Assembly (NCBI RefSeq): GCF_023159225.1
Contig: NC_063176.1
Span: forward strand, 34,327,786-34,391,785
Length of the DNA stretch: 64,000 nt
DNA from: Perognathus longimembris pacificus
Lineage: Eukaryota; Chordata; Mammalia; Rodentia; Heteromyidae
Direction: 5' to 3'
Position numbers and translations under genes: made by a program. The first letter of the stretch is position 1. Every line of letters starts with the position of its first letter. A model generated the notes under the pieces. It had not been told where the DNA came from and made no database searches. It saw only the letters and a program-made list of their open reading frames with translations. Below are positions 39,965-50,545 of the stretch, piece by piece.

Positions 39965-40056
39965 TTTCTTTCTTTCTTTCTTTCTTTCTCTCTGTCTCTC
40001 TCTGTCTCTTTCTGTCTCTCTCGCTCTGTCTCTCTCTCTCTCTCTCCTTCTTTCTT
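39811..40056. repeat. (CTTC)n/(CTTT)n/(CT)n polypyrimidine tract
   Basis: About 250 bp with almost no purine on the + strand: TTCC repeats, then TTTC repeats, then CT-rich sequence. It directly abuts the tail end of a reverse-strand SINE (40058-40287). All open frames across it are artefacts of the repeat (Pro-Ser-Phe-Leu or Lys-Glu-Arg cycles). Confidence 0.97.
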
Positions 40057-40057
40057 T

Positions 40058-40287
40058 TTTCTGTCATTCATGGGGCTTGAATTCTGGGCCTGGGCTCTAT
40101 CCCTGAGCTCTTCAGCTGAAGGCTATTGCTCTACCACTTTGAACCACAGTACCACTCTGGTTTTCTGGTGGTTAACTGGAGATAAGAGTCTCATGAACTT
40201 TCCTTCCTGGGCTGGCTTTGAATGAAGATCCGCAGATCTCAGCCTCCTGAGTAGTTAGGATTACAGGCGTGAGCCCTCAGTGCTGGC
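40058..40287 (-). repeat. B1-dID-type SINE
   Basis: Reverse strand: tcatggggcttgaattctgg, tggttaactggagataagag and ttaggattacaggcgtgag. Its A-rich tail side faces the polypyrimidine tract. Confidence 0.9.
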
Positions 40288-41818
40288 TTTTTAACAGCCT
40301 TCAGAGGACCTACCAATTCCTCAGTGTCCATCTAGTCCTTCACAAATGAAAGACTTCACTTATCAAATGTTCATCATCCATTACTCCAGTTGTTGCCACG
40401 ACACTTATTTTTTTAATAAATACATTTTTCTAGCTTCATGGGGAATCATGGCATGTGAGCTATCCACATGTATACAGCTGTACAGCTGCTTTCATGAAAG
40501 AAGTTTCCATTATGAAATAGATTATATAAACAGATTCAGCCTGGTTTTATGAAGCATATAGTTTAATTGAATAAGGAATATTAACACATGGGAGGAAATT
40601 AAAGAACAATTAAATGGTAACTTGGGTTGCATCCTCTATGTTCCATGATCCCAGAGATTTCATATTTTTCTAAGTTTGTGGTCTTTGACTGCTATCAGTA
40701 CTATTGCAGTCCATTATTTTAAAGGCTGATTTGCATTTATACAGTTTTTTGCTTCATGTTTGCCCTTTTTTGAGGTAGGAATTGTTTGATTCCAAGGTCC
40801 TTGATGTAACATGTCAGTTTCATATAGTCCAAATGTCATAATTTTTTTAAAAATCAAGGTACTGACAATGTCTCCATGATTAGCCAGCCCTACATAGCCT
40901 GAATTAGAAGACACCCCTCTATAGTTTCTGGGATATAATAAAGTAAAATGGAGCAGAGCCCCCCCCTGCAAAAACTTATTATGATTTCTCTATAAGAATA
41001 ATACTCTCTCCTTTCCCCCAGCAATGTTTTGTTTTAGAATTCAAGGAAATATAGAGAGTGTGAAGAACAAAAAGACTTATCTGTCTGCCATGAGAGAAGG
41101 CAACATTCCTGAGGCAGAGGCAGTGGGGGTGGCTGACATCTCAGTTGTCAGATGATTACTGACCTGGAGTTGTGTAGTTTGCCAAAACCAGTAAAATATA
41201 TCACCTGACACACAAATCACTTCTCACAATCTGATAGGGTCAGAGTGCATCTTTAATTTGTCTTTCATGCCATGCTCATAAAAATGCTAACTGGTAATAA
41301 AATAGAGATTATCCTGTGTTTTTTCTCTTTTTTTTTTGAGTTACGGCAATAGGTTCAGCAAATTTACTTATGCGAAAATCAAGCTTTGCATAGTAAGATG
41401 TGGATTTGAGTCCAAGCTTTTCTACACTGTTCCTGAGCAAGTAACTTAGAACGTCAAATTTCCTTTTTCCTTCTCTGAATTATAACAGTACTTGTTTTAT
41501 CTGGGCCAATGATGACGTACCTATCTTATAACGTCTCCAGTAATATCCAGATTTCCTTAAGTCCAGTAAAGGTCTCAGTTGGTGAATTCCTCCTTTTTAT
41601 TTTTATGTCAAAGAGAGAGAATATGAGAAGGTACATAATTCATTTTTTGAAATGATTCCCCATTCCTGGCCTCACCCTAGACCATTTTATGCCATTTTGC
41701 GAAGATAAGTGGTTCTTAGTTGCCATTTTTTCTGTCTTCTGTGCTTTAATGCAATGGGTTGTGTATTTGTAACAATCTTTACATGCAGATAATTAATCGA
41801 TTCCCAGTTTTCTTTCAG

Positions 41819-41892
41819 GTAAATGTTGGAGATATAGTTATAATAAAAGGCAAAGAGTATATACCTGCTGACACTGTACTTCTCTCATCAAG
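41819..41892 (+). CDS. ATP8A1: ATP8A1 exon 7a (residues 151-175), mutually exclusive type
   Basis: A 74-nt exon encoding VNVGDIVIIKGKEYIPADT, then VLLSS, plus two bases of Ser175. VGDIV...PAD is the standard P-type ATPase actuator-domain motif. This version matches the human and bovine ATP8A1 sequences as I recall them. The acceptor tttctttcag has a good pyrimidine tract; the donor is AAG/gtagag. A homologous exon of identical length and phase lies 2.6 kb downstream (44481-44554), and using both would shift the frame. Confidence 0.95.
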
Positions 41893-42902
41893 GTAGAGAT
41901 ACCTACTGATGCTCAAACAGTGTAGAGGACAGTTTCTCTACCCTGCATTGATCTTGTGATTTCTCCAAGGAAATAAGGAATAAACGAAGAAATTTAAACC
42001 TCTCTGTTTCTAAATCAAGCATTTAAAAATTGGACTTAATGCGATCTTTCATGATTGCCATATAAAATAAGTAAATCGGTGTGGTATAATTCAAAATTGA
42101 GAGTCTTCTCTTCCTCTCCATGTGGCCAGATCTCTGTGTGTGGACCACTAATTGTCTAAGATCTCCTGTCACTTAGTTTCTATCAATGGATAGAGTTCTA
42201 TTAATTTTATCTTTCAGTCCCGGTCCATCATAAATTATTTTATGATGCAATCGTCTATCTCTGTAACATTTCCGGATCCTTGGGGTGAAATGGTAGAAGA
42301 AAATGGATGAGTGATTTATTTTTGTCATCATACCTTTTCAAATGCCATATTCTTCCAACCAAAAAAAAAATTGCTTTGCTCTTACTTTTCAGTGCTTTCT
42401 GTTACTGAGTTTAGATAAATTTTGTTCTGCTCAGATTGAAGAGAGTCGTGAGTTAGTATTCAGAAACATATGGCATAGTTACCCTTTAAAGAATGTGATT
42501 TTTCAAGTGGTTTTAGGTTTAAAAACTGTAAAACTAGTCCTACTATAAATTACAAAGAAATGTTTTTAATATTGTAGAGGTTGTTTATCATCATTTCCTT
42601 GGACAGTTTTATTTGTAAAATCCACATATAAATATGGACAGTGTCCTTTTATCAAAACTTATTTAATCAGGTCATTATCTAAAGGGATAAGATTTTTGAC
42701 AAAAATGTGAAATTTAATGAGAAAATAAAACATTCGTATATTTTGACAGTACTTGGTTTTGAAGATAGTTATTTATAGAAATAACTACAGATTATTAAAA
42801 TAATTACAACTGGTTATATTCCATATTTATAATTGATACCACTTGTGCAATATACAGAAAAATTTTTGCAGAAAAATTATTTGAAAAATGAATATGAATG
42901 TT

Positions 42903-43102
42903 TTTATACTGGAGCTTCAACTCAGAGCCTCCTGCTCTCACTTGGCTTTCTCTGCTACAAGTCTCTACATTCAGCCAGTAGTTAATTGGAGATAACAGTC
43001 TCATAGACTTTTCTTCACCTAGGCTGACTTCAAAACATGATCCTCAGATTTAAGTCTCCTGAGTTGTTAGGGTTGCAGTAGTGAGCCACCAACCAACACC
43101 TG
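42903..43102 (-). repeat. B1-dID-type SINE (degraded)
   Basis: gttaattggagataacagtc and gatcctcagatttaagtctc followed by a gtgagccacc end, reverse strand. Confidence 0.8.
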
Positions 43103-43613
43103 GTTCTTTTGAAACCTACATTAATCTTAAAAATTAGTTTTTAAAACATCACTTAAATGAAAAAGAAATTTTGACATTGTTTTCTATTTAGTTACTAAAC
43201 TGTAGCTAATGATTAAGTCAAGGTTGGAAAACCAAAACTAATTATTTTCATTTTGCCACACAGTCTACTGCCAAGATAATTACTCTGTGGTTATCACCTG
43301 CAAACATGAATTAGCAGTAAGAATTTTAAAAAAAATATTTGTGATACTTAATTTCCATTTTTTTCAATTACTAGTTATTTGGTATGTATCTTCAATAAGG
43401 TAGCTTGAAATTAGAGCATGAACATGGTTAGAAAGAAGTCACTGTGTTTTATTGACTTTTATGAAGACACTGAAATATTAACATAAAGCAACATTAATGT
43501 CTTAACATTAATGTATTACTTGGATTTTTATTAAGTACTAAATAACTCTTAAGGCTTTGTCAATAAGATGCTTATGCAGTTAACTTTGAAAAATGATTTA
43601 GAATGAGAACATT

Positions 43614-43620
<7 letters not shown>

Positions 43621-43665
<45 letters not shown>

Positions 43666-43666
43666 C
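43621..43666. repeat. (TG)n(CG)n tract upstream of exon 7b
   Basis: A 46-bp alternating purine-pyrimidine run, TG repeats ending gcgcgc, 814 nt before the exon 7b acceptor. In the transcript it reads as UG repeats. Confidence 0.96.
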
Positions 43667-43990
43667 TAGTACTGGGGCTTAACCTCAGTTTGGCCACTGT
43701 CTCTTAGCTCCACTTCTGACTTTTTGCTGGTGGAGTAGAGATAAGAGTGTCACACACTTGCTTTTTGTGAGTTCCTTATAAGTCCAATTGTGAAATGTTT
43801 TTCAGTGTCCCATAAATGGAGGTGATGATAATTCATGTTTCTACCTAAATAAAATTTTGCCTCATCACTTCCAAAAAAAAAAAAAAATGAGTGTCACAGA
43901 CTTACCTTCCCTGATTGGCTTCCAACCCTGATCCTCAGATCTTAGCCTTCTGAGTAGCTAGAATTACAGAAGTGAGCCACTGGTGCCCGG
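43667..43990 (-). repeat. B1-dID SINE split by a retrocopy
   Basis: Left part 43667-43759 (tggggcttaacctcagttt.., agagataagagtgtcac) and right part 43889-43990 (gatcctcagatcttagcctt, gtagctagaattacag) are the two pieces of one reverse-strand SINE, separated by the poly(A)-tailed insert at 43760-43888. Confidence 0.88.
43760..43888 (+). pseudogene. Short processed retrocopy (3' UTR fragment)
   Basis: The insert carries aataaa about 20 nt before an A15 run, the signature of a polyadenylated transcript. It is flanked by gagtgtcacacactt (43745-43759) and gagtgtcacagactt (43889-43903), a 15-bp target duplication with one mismatch. The sequence (..ggaggtgatgataattcatg..) is not a SINE or L1 I recognise; the parent gene is unknown. 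No coding frame. Confidence 0.8.
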
Positions 43991-44480
43991 TTAGAATCAG
44001 AAGATTTTTAAGTATCTTAATTTTTTTTTTGCGGGGGGGGAGGTTTGGGGGAAGCAGGAGTAGCTAGTGTAGTATAATTCATTTTCAGGTGCCTAAAATT
44101 GGTTGTAGCCGTTATTTCTTGACTTTGGGGGCAATAATGGACATACTGCACATAGCAGGTTGAAGAATTAGGAAAAGGGAAATCTGTAAGAAAAAGTAGG
44201 ACTCTTAAAACATTGCACATAAACATGGAAAGTGTTCTCATTCAAAATTGAAAGTCAATTTTAAAAGCAAAATAAGCAGTCCTTAAATATTCAGTATTTT
44301 CTTAAACATTTCAACCTGATCAAAATAAGTTTTGAAAAAATTGACATTAGACATTTTTATTAACATGTATATTTTCTATAATAATTTCAAACCTTCTGTC
44401 TCTTTTGTCCATTTGTTTGTTTTTTTCTCTCTGTTATTCATTTTTCCCCCATTTTAATTATTTTACACTGGGACATGTAG

Positions 44481-44554
44481 GTGGCAGTAGGGGAAATAGT
44501 CAAAGTGACCAATGGGGAACATCTCCCAGCAGATCTCATCAGTCTGTCCACAAG
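44481..44554 (+). CDS. ATP8A1: ATP8A1 exon 7b, alternative actuator-domain exon
   Basis: A 74-nt open exon encoding VAVGEIVKVTNGEHLPADL, then ISLST, plus two bases of the shared Ser175 codon. It is homologous to exon 7a (11 of 24 residues identical, including VxVGxIV, PAD and LS) and has the same phase at both ends. The flanks are tag/GTGGC and AAG/gttaga; the donor is a weaker match to consensus than that of 7a. From memory the mouse ATP8A1 reference protein carries a segment very like this one (VAVGEIVKVTNGEHLPADLI), so this is probably a conserved, used exon and not a relic. Transcript evidence cannot be seen here. Confidence 0.88.
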
Positions 44555-47221
44555 GTTAGAATCACGGAGCTGTACAAGATGTGTGTATGTGGGTCCTCAC
44601 CCTAAACCAGAGAGCCATTATACCCAAATATGCTTGAAGCCTGTCTCTGTCACTTTTTATACTTGGTGATAGACCTTTCATAGATGACCCATATGAATAA
44701 AGTTTATCCCTCAACTGGGCAGATTTCAACTTCTATTGTTTCCAGTAGGAGTCCAAGAGGCATGCCCAGTAATGGTCAATTGTAATTCCCGCACATCATT
44801 AACATATATATTCATAGTTTACATCATACTTCAGGACTGGCTTTATACACCTCCAGAGTATTATTTTGAACAGCTTAAGTTTTTTTTCTTTGTGAAATAG
44901 TCATCAAAAACAGATGATGTGTTAAGCCTGTCTTCTTATTCTCATCTGCAGAATCCTTCTGCAGAATCCTTCCTGTGATTATGGCTATAATTTGGGCTTG
45001 GATAGGGTTTATAGAGGACCCCCTGCACAAAGCTGACTATTGTACATTTTGTACCGCATGCTTTGGAATCACTTCTTATCCCACTTGTAACTTGTGACCA
45101 AGTGCACGTTATTGTGATAAATTCCAAACTGTCCACTAGTGTCTGTATTGTGGTATGCATCTCGTTTCATTGGGTTTGTTTTTCCTCTTACTAATCAAAA
45201 AGCCTGCTTTGCCTCTCCGACTGAAGTTTGTGTTTTGGATGTTATTGTAATTTGCTGAAACATTTATGATCTAGCATGACTCCTGACTTCTTGCTACCTT
45301 TTTGCAGCTCTGTTAAGTACTGCTTCTGTCACAGCTGTCTTCAGTGATTATTAAGAATGTTCTGAGTCTAGATGCCATTTTTATTTGCCTCACCTCAAAG
45401 AGAAGTCCCTCCACTGAAAGATCTAGACAAGTTGTTTTATGGGGGAAACAAAACAGGAAGTAGAATTAGAATGTTATTCTAAGTAGGAGACTGGCCTTGT
45501 ACATGCAGATTGATCAGTAAGAAAATAGAACATACTTTGCTGCAAAAATATGGACTTAGGGGCTGGGAATATAGGCTATTGGCAAGAGTGCTTGCCTCGT
45601 ATACATGAAGCCCTAGGTTCGATTTCTCAGCACCACATATATAGAAAAGGCCAGAAGTGGTGCTTTGGCGCTCAAGTTGGCAGAGTGCTAGCCTTGGGCA
45701 AAATGAAGCCAGGGACAATGCTCAGGTCCTAAGTTCAAGCCCCAGGACTGGCCAAAAAAAAATTAGTGTTGTCATTTTGCATTTTACTTTTCATCATGCC
45801 TATGTGTTATCTGAAAGGAGTATTTTAAATTTCATAAACTACTTCAGTTTCAGATGTACATATATGTATTTATGCATATACACATATGAAAATTATAAGT
45901 TATCGACAAAAATTGCCATTTTCAGAGTGACTTAAAGATCAGAGTTTCTGAGTAATAGTTGAAAGGGTGAAATTATGACTATTAGAAGATACCAGTTGAG
46001 GGTAAAGTATCAGCCTTTATAAAAGAAAGCTTGTGGAGCAAGTGAAAGAGCTTGCAAAGTTACTATGAATTAATCTTTAAACTCTTTGATTAATGTTCAT
46101 GTGTTTAAGTTATTTTTACAACTCTTGGGGCCACAAAATTAAGCTAAATACCCATTGCTGAAACCTTAGTCTGTTTTGCACATGTACAAATTGGAAGTTG
46201 ATTAGAAAATTCCTAGTGTTTCTGACTTGTCAGTGTTTAAGGTAGGATGTAATGAAAGTACTAATGAGACTAGCTTAACCTCAGATTGCTTTTCCATGGA
46301 ACTGAGGATCAAAGCTTATGGTTGATCCATAAATGTAGGGCACATAAAAATCAGCATGGGAAGGAAAAGAATGTAAAACAGACAGTCTAGGTTGTCATGC
46401 TGATGATAAACTGGAAAAAGCAGACCAACCCATTATGGAACTGCACACCTAATTTCACTGCTCCACTCTGGTAGAGATCTATGGAATAGTTTTTCTATGT
46501 TCAGGGCAACCTAGAAAATGACCAGTTGGGCTACTTTTATTTTTTCCTGCTTCAAGAATTACTCAAGCAATTTTAAGAGAGAAGAGAGCAGGAATGGAAC
46601 AAAATCGAGGGAGAAACTTGCATAACCAGTTTCATTGTAATATATGTCCGTGCAGCTTTTCAAAGTAGCTTTAAATTTTTAATATTATAGGGTCCATCTG
46701 GCCCTGTTCATCATCACTAAAAGGATAGGCAGAGGATAGAAGAGTAGGCAAGTTTGTAGCGGTAGCCATCTGGAATTTTCTAATCAACCACTTTCATAAC
46801 CAATTTACATGTGGGCCAGGAGCATGGAAATCTCATTTGGATTTCTGAGCTAAAGATAAATTTGGACACAAAACTGCTTTACATTTCAAATACAGTCTGT
46901 GTTGTGTCTATATGGATGAGCACTTTAAAAATAATGTGACAAATCTACTCATTTCATGATCTTGAAGACCATTACTAAACATTGTCAGGAAATTGCTTTG
47001 GGTCCTTTTGGCTGGAAAGCTGATCCATGACTTGTCATGCATGGGTTGTGCCTCACAGCATCTTGCTATTAGAATGAAACTCTTCAAGAAACCAGATGAC
47101 TGTAGCTTTGTTTAGCACAAAAGGCTTCAGCTTTGGTGAGTGATCATTTGCATAAGTTAGTGTTATGATCCTGCTGTCCTTCCCCCACTAAATCTCTCTG
47201 CCTCTCAATTCTCAACGACAG
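44555..47221 (+). other. ATP8A1: ATP8A1 intron 7 (after exon 7b)
   Basis: Phase 2 intron containing a dimeric SINE at 45559-45760. The rest, including 45780-47150, shows no gene or element I recognise. It ends in a C/T-rich tract and caacgacag. Confidence 0.88.
45559..45760 (+). repeat. Dimeric tRNA-like SINE
   Basis: ggggctgggaatataggcta, ctaggttcgatttctcag, then a second unit with a small insertion (gctttggcgctcaagttggc) and aggactggcc plus A tail. Confidence 0.92.
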
Positions 47222-47291
47222 TGAGCCTCAGGCCATGTGCTACATTGAGACGTCCAACTTAGATGGTGAAACCAACTTGAAAATTAGACAG
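47222..47291 (+). CDS. ATP8A1: ATP8A1 exon 8 (residues 175-198, DGET motif)
   Basis: A 70-nt exon: the last base of Ser175, then [20 protein letters not shown] and IRQ. DGET (residues 189-192) is the P4-ATPase counterpart of the TGES loop of other P-type ATPases. Its Glu191 drives hydrolysis of the aspartyl-phosphate, so the dephosphorylation machinery is intact. The donor is CAG/gtacg. Confidence 0.98.
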
Positions 47292-48455
47292 GTACGTTTC
47301 AGATGAGCTCATATAACAATGGCTGTTTTATTGCATGCAATCAGCACTTTTATTGGATCATAGAACCACTGTGAGGAGCTCTCATAAACTGGTACAGTTA
47401 AATATTATAGAATTCAGATTTACTTGCCTGGTTAAAGATAGTCCATCATACAAATACTGTTTACAGTTTTTACTATTTCCTGTAATAGCCAACACCCAGA
47501 TGAGTCTAAGTGCTTTGACATTCGTACATTCAGTAGTAATTCTAAGTGAGTTGACAATTGTTAGCTTATTTATTTTTCCTATTCACCTGGCCTAGGTTAT
47601 TATTTGATTTTGCCATGTCAGAAAGCTGTAGCATACTTTGCTATTCTAAAAATCATCAATCTTAAGAATTTAGATTAGTTGAGATTTTTGTAATTGGCAG
47701 AACAGACTGTAAGGCTTTTATTGTTCAACTTTAAAGGGGGAATTAAAGTTAGGCCTCAGTGTTCCAAAGTGTCATCATAGCTACTCAGGAGTCTGAGATT
47801 AGAGGATTATGATTCCAAACCAGTCTGGGCAGAAAAGTCCATGAGACTTCTTCTCCAAAGAAACCAGCAAAAATCCAGGCCAGAGACATAGCTCAGGTGG
47901 TAGAATGCCAGCCTTGCAAATAAACAAGCCAAACAAGAGAGTGAGACCCTAAGTTCAAGCCATGGTACTAGCATGAATGAATGAACAAATTTTTATACAC
48001 ACCCTTGGCTTCTGGATGAATGATGAATATCATAGAAGGAATGTCTCAGGAAGAGGGATTGTGCTCAGTGGCAGCCACTCCTAGGTGATGATTTTCTTCT
48101 TAGGAAAGGGTATGGGGAGAGGGAGGGAGGGAGGGCAGATAAAACTGCTTGTGAACACAGCCTTTGCCCATATTTTTGCCTTTTGTTCAGATTCAACAGA
48201 CTGAGACTAAATAATGCCAAATATTAACTTTGTTTTTTGAAGCAAACTTGTTTATAGCTTCCATAGAACTTTCTCAAATGCTATCCTATTTTCTGTGCTA
48301 AAAACCTAAATTGTGATTGAATGAAGAGTGGTTGTGTAAAGGGAGCAAATTACTCATAATGTAGTGAGATCCCTTAGGTTCTAAGGCTTGGATGAATCCA
48401 CTGCCTCAATCCAACATCTAATATACTCTTTGCTTATTTAAAAAATTTGAAACAG
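47292..48455 (+). other. ATP8A1: ATP8A1 intron 8
   Basis: Phase 0 intron with a degraded B1-dID SINE (about 47756-47975) and a short purine-rich stretch near 48115-48137. No other feature is supported. Confidence 0.9.
47756..47975 (+). repeat. B1-dID-type SINE (degraded)
   Basis: atagctactcaggagtctga, ccagtctgggcagaaaagtc, then tagctcaggtggtagaatgc and taagttcaagccatggtac. Confidence 0.85.
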
Positions 48456-48583
48456 GGTTTGCCAGCAACCTCAGATATCAAAGACATTGACAGTTTGATG
48501 AGAATTTGTGGCAGAATTGAATGTGAAAGCCCAAACAGACATCTGTATGATTTCGTTGGAAATATAAGACTTGACGGACATGG
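48456..48583 (+). CDS. ATP8A1: ATP8A1 exon 9 (residues 199-241)
   Basis: A 128-nt exon: GLPATSDIKDIDSLMR, ICGRIECESPNRHLYDF, VGNIRLDGH plus two bases of Gly241. It forms the distal part of the actuator domain (IECE.PN..LY.F). Compared with the human protein as I recall it, there is an Ile for Val in KDIDS and a Cys in MRICGR where Ser is usual. The donor is TGG/gtatgt; the acceptor is gaaacag. Confidence 0.97.
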
Positions 48584-49249
48584 GTATGTAAATCACATTC
48601 ACGGTGTCACGAATGCCTTGCGAGTATGGGTGCATACTATATTCTTCTACTCCAAGTTGGAGCATTTAAAACCCTTGTTTTAAGCATGTATATATTCCAT
48701 CCCAAATCTTCTTGCAAAAACACTAAATCATAACCCCCATTTATGTGGCATAACTGAAGACCTTCCCAGGGTTCCTGCCAATCTGTCAATTGGATGTTTT
48801 TAGGGACCTGCCAGGCTTACAGAAAATGGTTCAGTTTGTAAATAAATATGTGGTTTATTCTTTGACCAAAATACTGCTTATATGCTTAAGTGTCTAATCT
48901 CCATGGCTGGGGTCCTTTTGTATGGTTTCCAGATGTCTCAGTGAGTTGAGGGTCTACCCTCGAGGGGTTCGTTGTGTTAGACGATTTCTCGTCTCCTTTG
49001 TATGCTCTCTTTGTATGCTTTGTATGCTATATGCTCTCTTGTAGGCCATGTTATCATCTATAGTCATCTTTTGTTCTTTTTGATTCCCATTTTTCTCTCT
49101 TTACATCTTTTTTACTATTTCCCTACCTCTTCCCTCATTCATTCATTCAGCATTTATTATGTACCTAGTAGGCCAGACCATTTATAAATATTAAGGAGAC
49201 AGCTATGAACAAAACAGAAAAATATTCCTGCTCTTGTATCTTTACTCAT

Positions 49250-49590
49250 TCAGGTTGCTTTAACAAAATTTCCTATACTGGAAATGTTATGGATTTTATG
49301 AATGCCTTAATTCATTGCTCATATTATTGGCAGCTGCAAAGTCAAAGATCAAGGTGCCAGTATGTTTGATGCTGGTGAGAGCCTGATATTCCTAGATGGA
49401 GTCTTCTTAGTATTCTTTCATGGCAGAGGCCTTGGTCCTCCTCTATAATGACATACATTCCGTTCACAAGGGTAGAATTTTCATGACTTAGTCGCCCCCT
49501 AAACTAACCTCTTAATATCACTATGTTGAGGACTAGGTTTCAATTTATAAATGCAGGGGGGTGGGGAACAAACATTTAGTCCATGACATC
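49250..49590 (-). mobile_element. LTR-like (possible MaLR) fragment
   Basis: Reverse-strand style landmarks: ttgctttaacaaaatttcct, agatcaaggtgccagtatg, catgacttag.cgcccccta, acctcttaatatcactatg and a final ggggaacaaacatttagtcc. The same kind of repeat recurs at 52890-53460. Family assignment is uncertain. Confidence 0.45.
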
Positions 49591-49619
49591 CTGTGAGCTT
49601 ATTTATGCTAAGGGAAGGG

Positions 49620-50545
49620 CAAACTGACAAACAACGAAGTGATCAATGATAAAATTTAACCTTATATTAGAAAACCAGACATTGTTTGGAAAAGAAAATA
49701 GAGTAAGCAACATGAGGACTCCTTGGAAGAGAATATATTAGGCCATTAGGGTAGTTGAAGTAGGCTTCATTGAGAAGATGGCATTTAAGCAATGTTGAGT
49801 AAGAGGTGAGGAGTTTAACCTTGTGAATGTCTGCAAGAAGAGGATTTCTCACAAAGGAAATAGTAAGCCTAACCTGAGAAAATGCCTAGAGTAACTGTGC
49901 AATGATAGCGATTGTGGTGGAATAATGTGATCAATAAAGGGAATAATAGGAGGCCAGGAGTAGGTAACAGTGGGCCAGATCATTTAAGGCCTTGCAGGCC
50001 ACTGTGAAGGCACTCCCTGAGTAAAAGTGTGATCCATGTGAAGGTTATAAGGAAGAAGAGTCATAATTTAGTTTTAGACTAAAAAATTTACCAAGTCCAA
50101 GAGGCAATTGAATTTATAGCTATAGAAGTCTCAGATGAGATAAAGTTAGGAATCATTAGCATTGATATGTAAATCCATGGAACTAGAAGAAACCATTCAG
50201 ATTGCAAGGATAGAGACAATAAAAGTTAGAAGGCCCAAAGACTCTCCTAAGGCTTCCAATATTAAGTGGTTGAGAAAAGAGAGGGGACTAGAAAAAGAAA
50301 CTAAGACCATGTTTGTAGGAGAGAAAGTAAGACAAAGTAAAAAATCTGTACCAAGATGCCGGATGGGGGACAAAATTGGAGTCAGATATTGCCGAAAGCC
50401 AAGTACAGTGCAGCTGAACATTAATGATTGGATCTTAGAACAGGTGGACCCTGATAAGAGTGAATTTGGGATCTTGGAAGAAGTGTTAAATAGCACAAGA
50501 ATATTCTTATTCAAGGATTTTTGTTTCAAAGAAGAGTAGAAAAAT
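49620..50545. repeat. Long, old interspersed repeat of uncertain class
   Basis: Contains phrases I associate with an ancient mammalian repeat (gggccagatcatttaaggcc then ttgcaggccactgtgaag; taggaatcattagcattgat; gaaagccaagtacagtg). The 125- and 143-codon open frames here fall inside it and look fortuitous. I cannot name the family. Confidence 0.4.

Larger units (their letters stand above)
36408..41818 (+). other. ATP8A1: ATP8A1 intron 6
   Basis: Phase 0 intron. It contains SINEs at 38661-38829, 39165-39365 and 40058-40287 and a roughly 250-bp polypyrimidine tract at 39811-40056. The stretch 36408-38660 is AT-rich with no recognisable element. It ends in the strong acceptor ttttctttcag. Confidence 0.9.
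41893..44480 (+). other. ATP8A1: ATP8A1 intron between exons 7a and 7b
   Basis: 2588 nt separate the two exons, far too long for the steric-hindrance mechanism of exon exclusion. It contains a SINE at 42903-43102, a (TG)n tract at 43621-43666, and a second SINE (about 43667-43990) split by a short poly(A)-tailed retrocopy. The final 60 nt have a pyrimidine-rich patch and then a rather purine-containing acceptor, gggacatgtag. Confidence 0.85.

Noticed and set aside
39745..40106. Overlapping open frames of over 100 codons on both strands (Lys/Glu/Arg-rich and Phe/Leu/Ser/Pro-rich)
   Set aside because: They are the translation of a tetranucleotide and dinucleotide repeat in several frames; no gene.
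48471..48665. Minus-strand 64-codon open frame
   Set aside because: It is the antisense shadow of exon 9.
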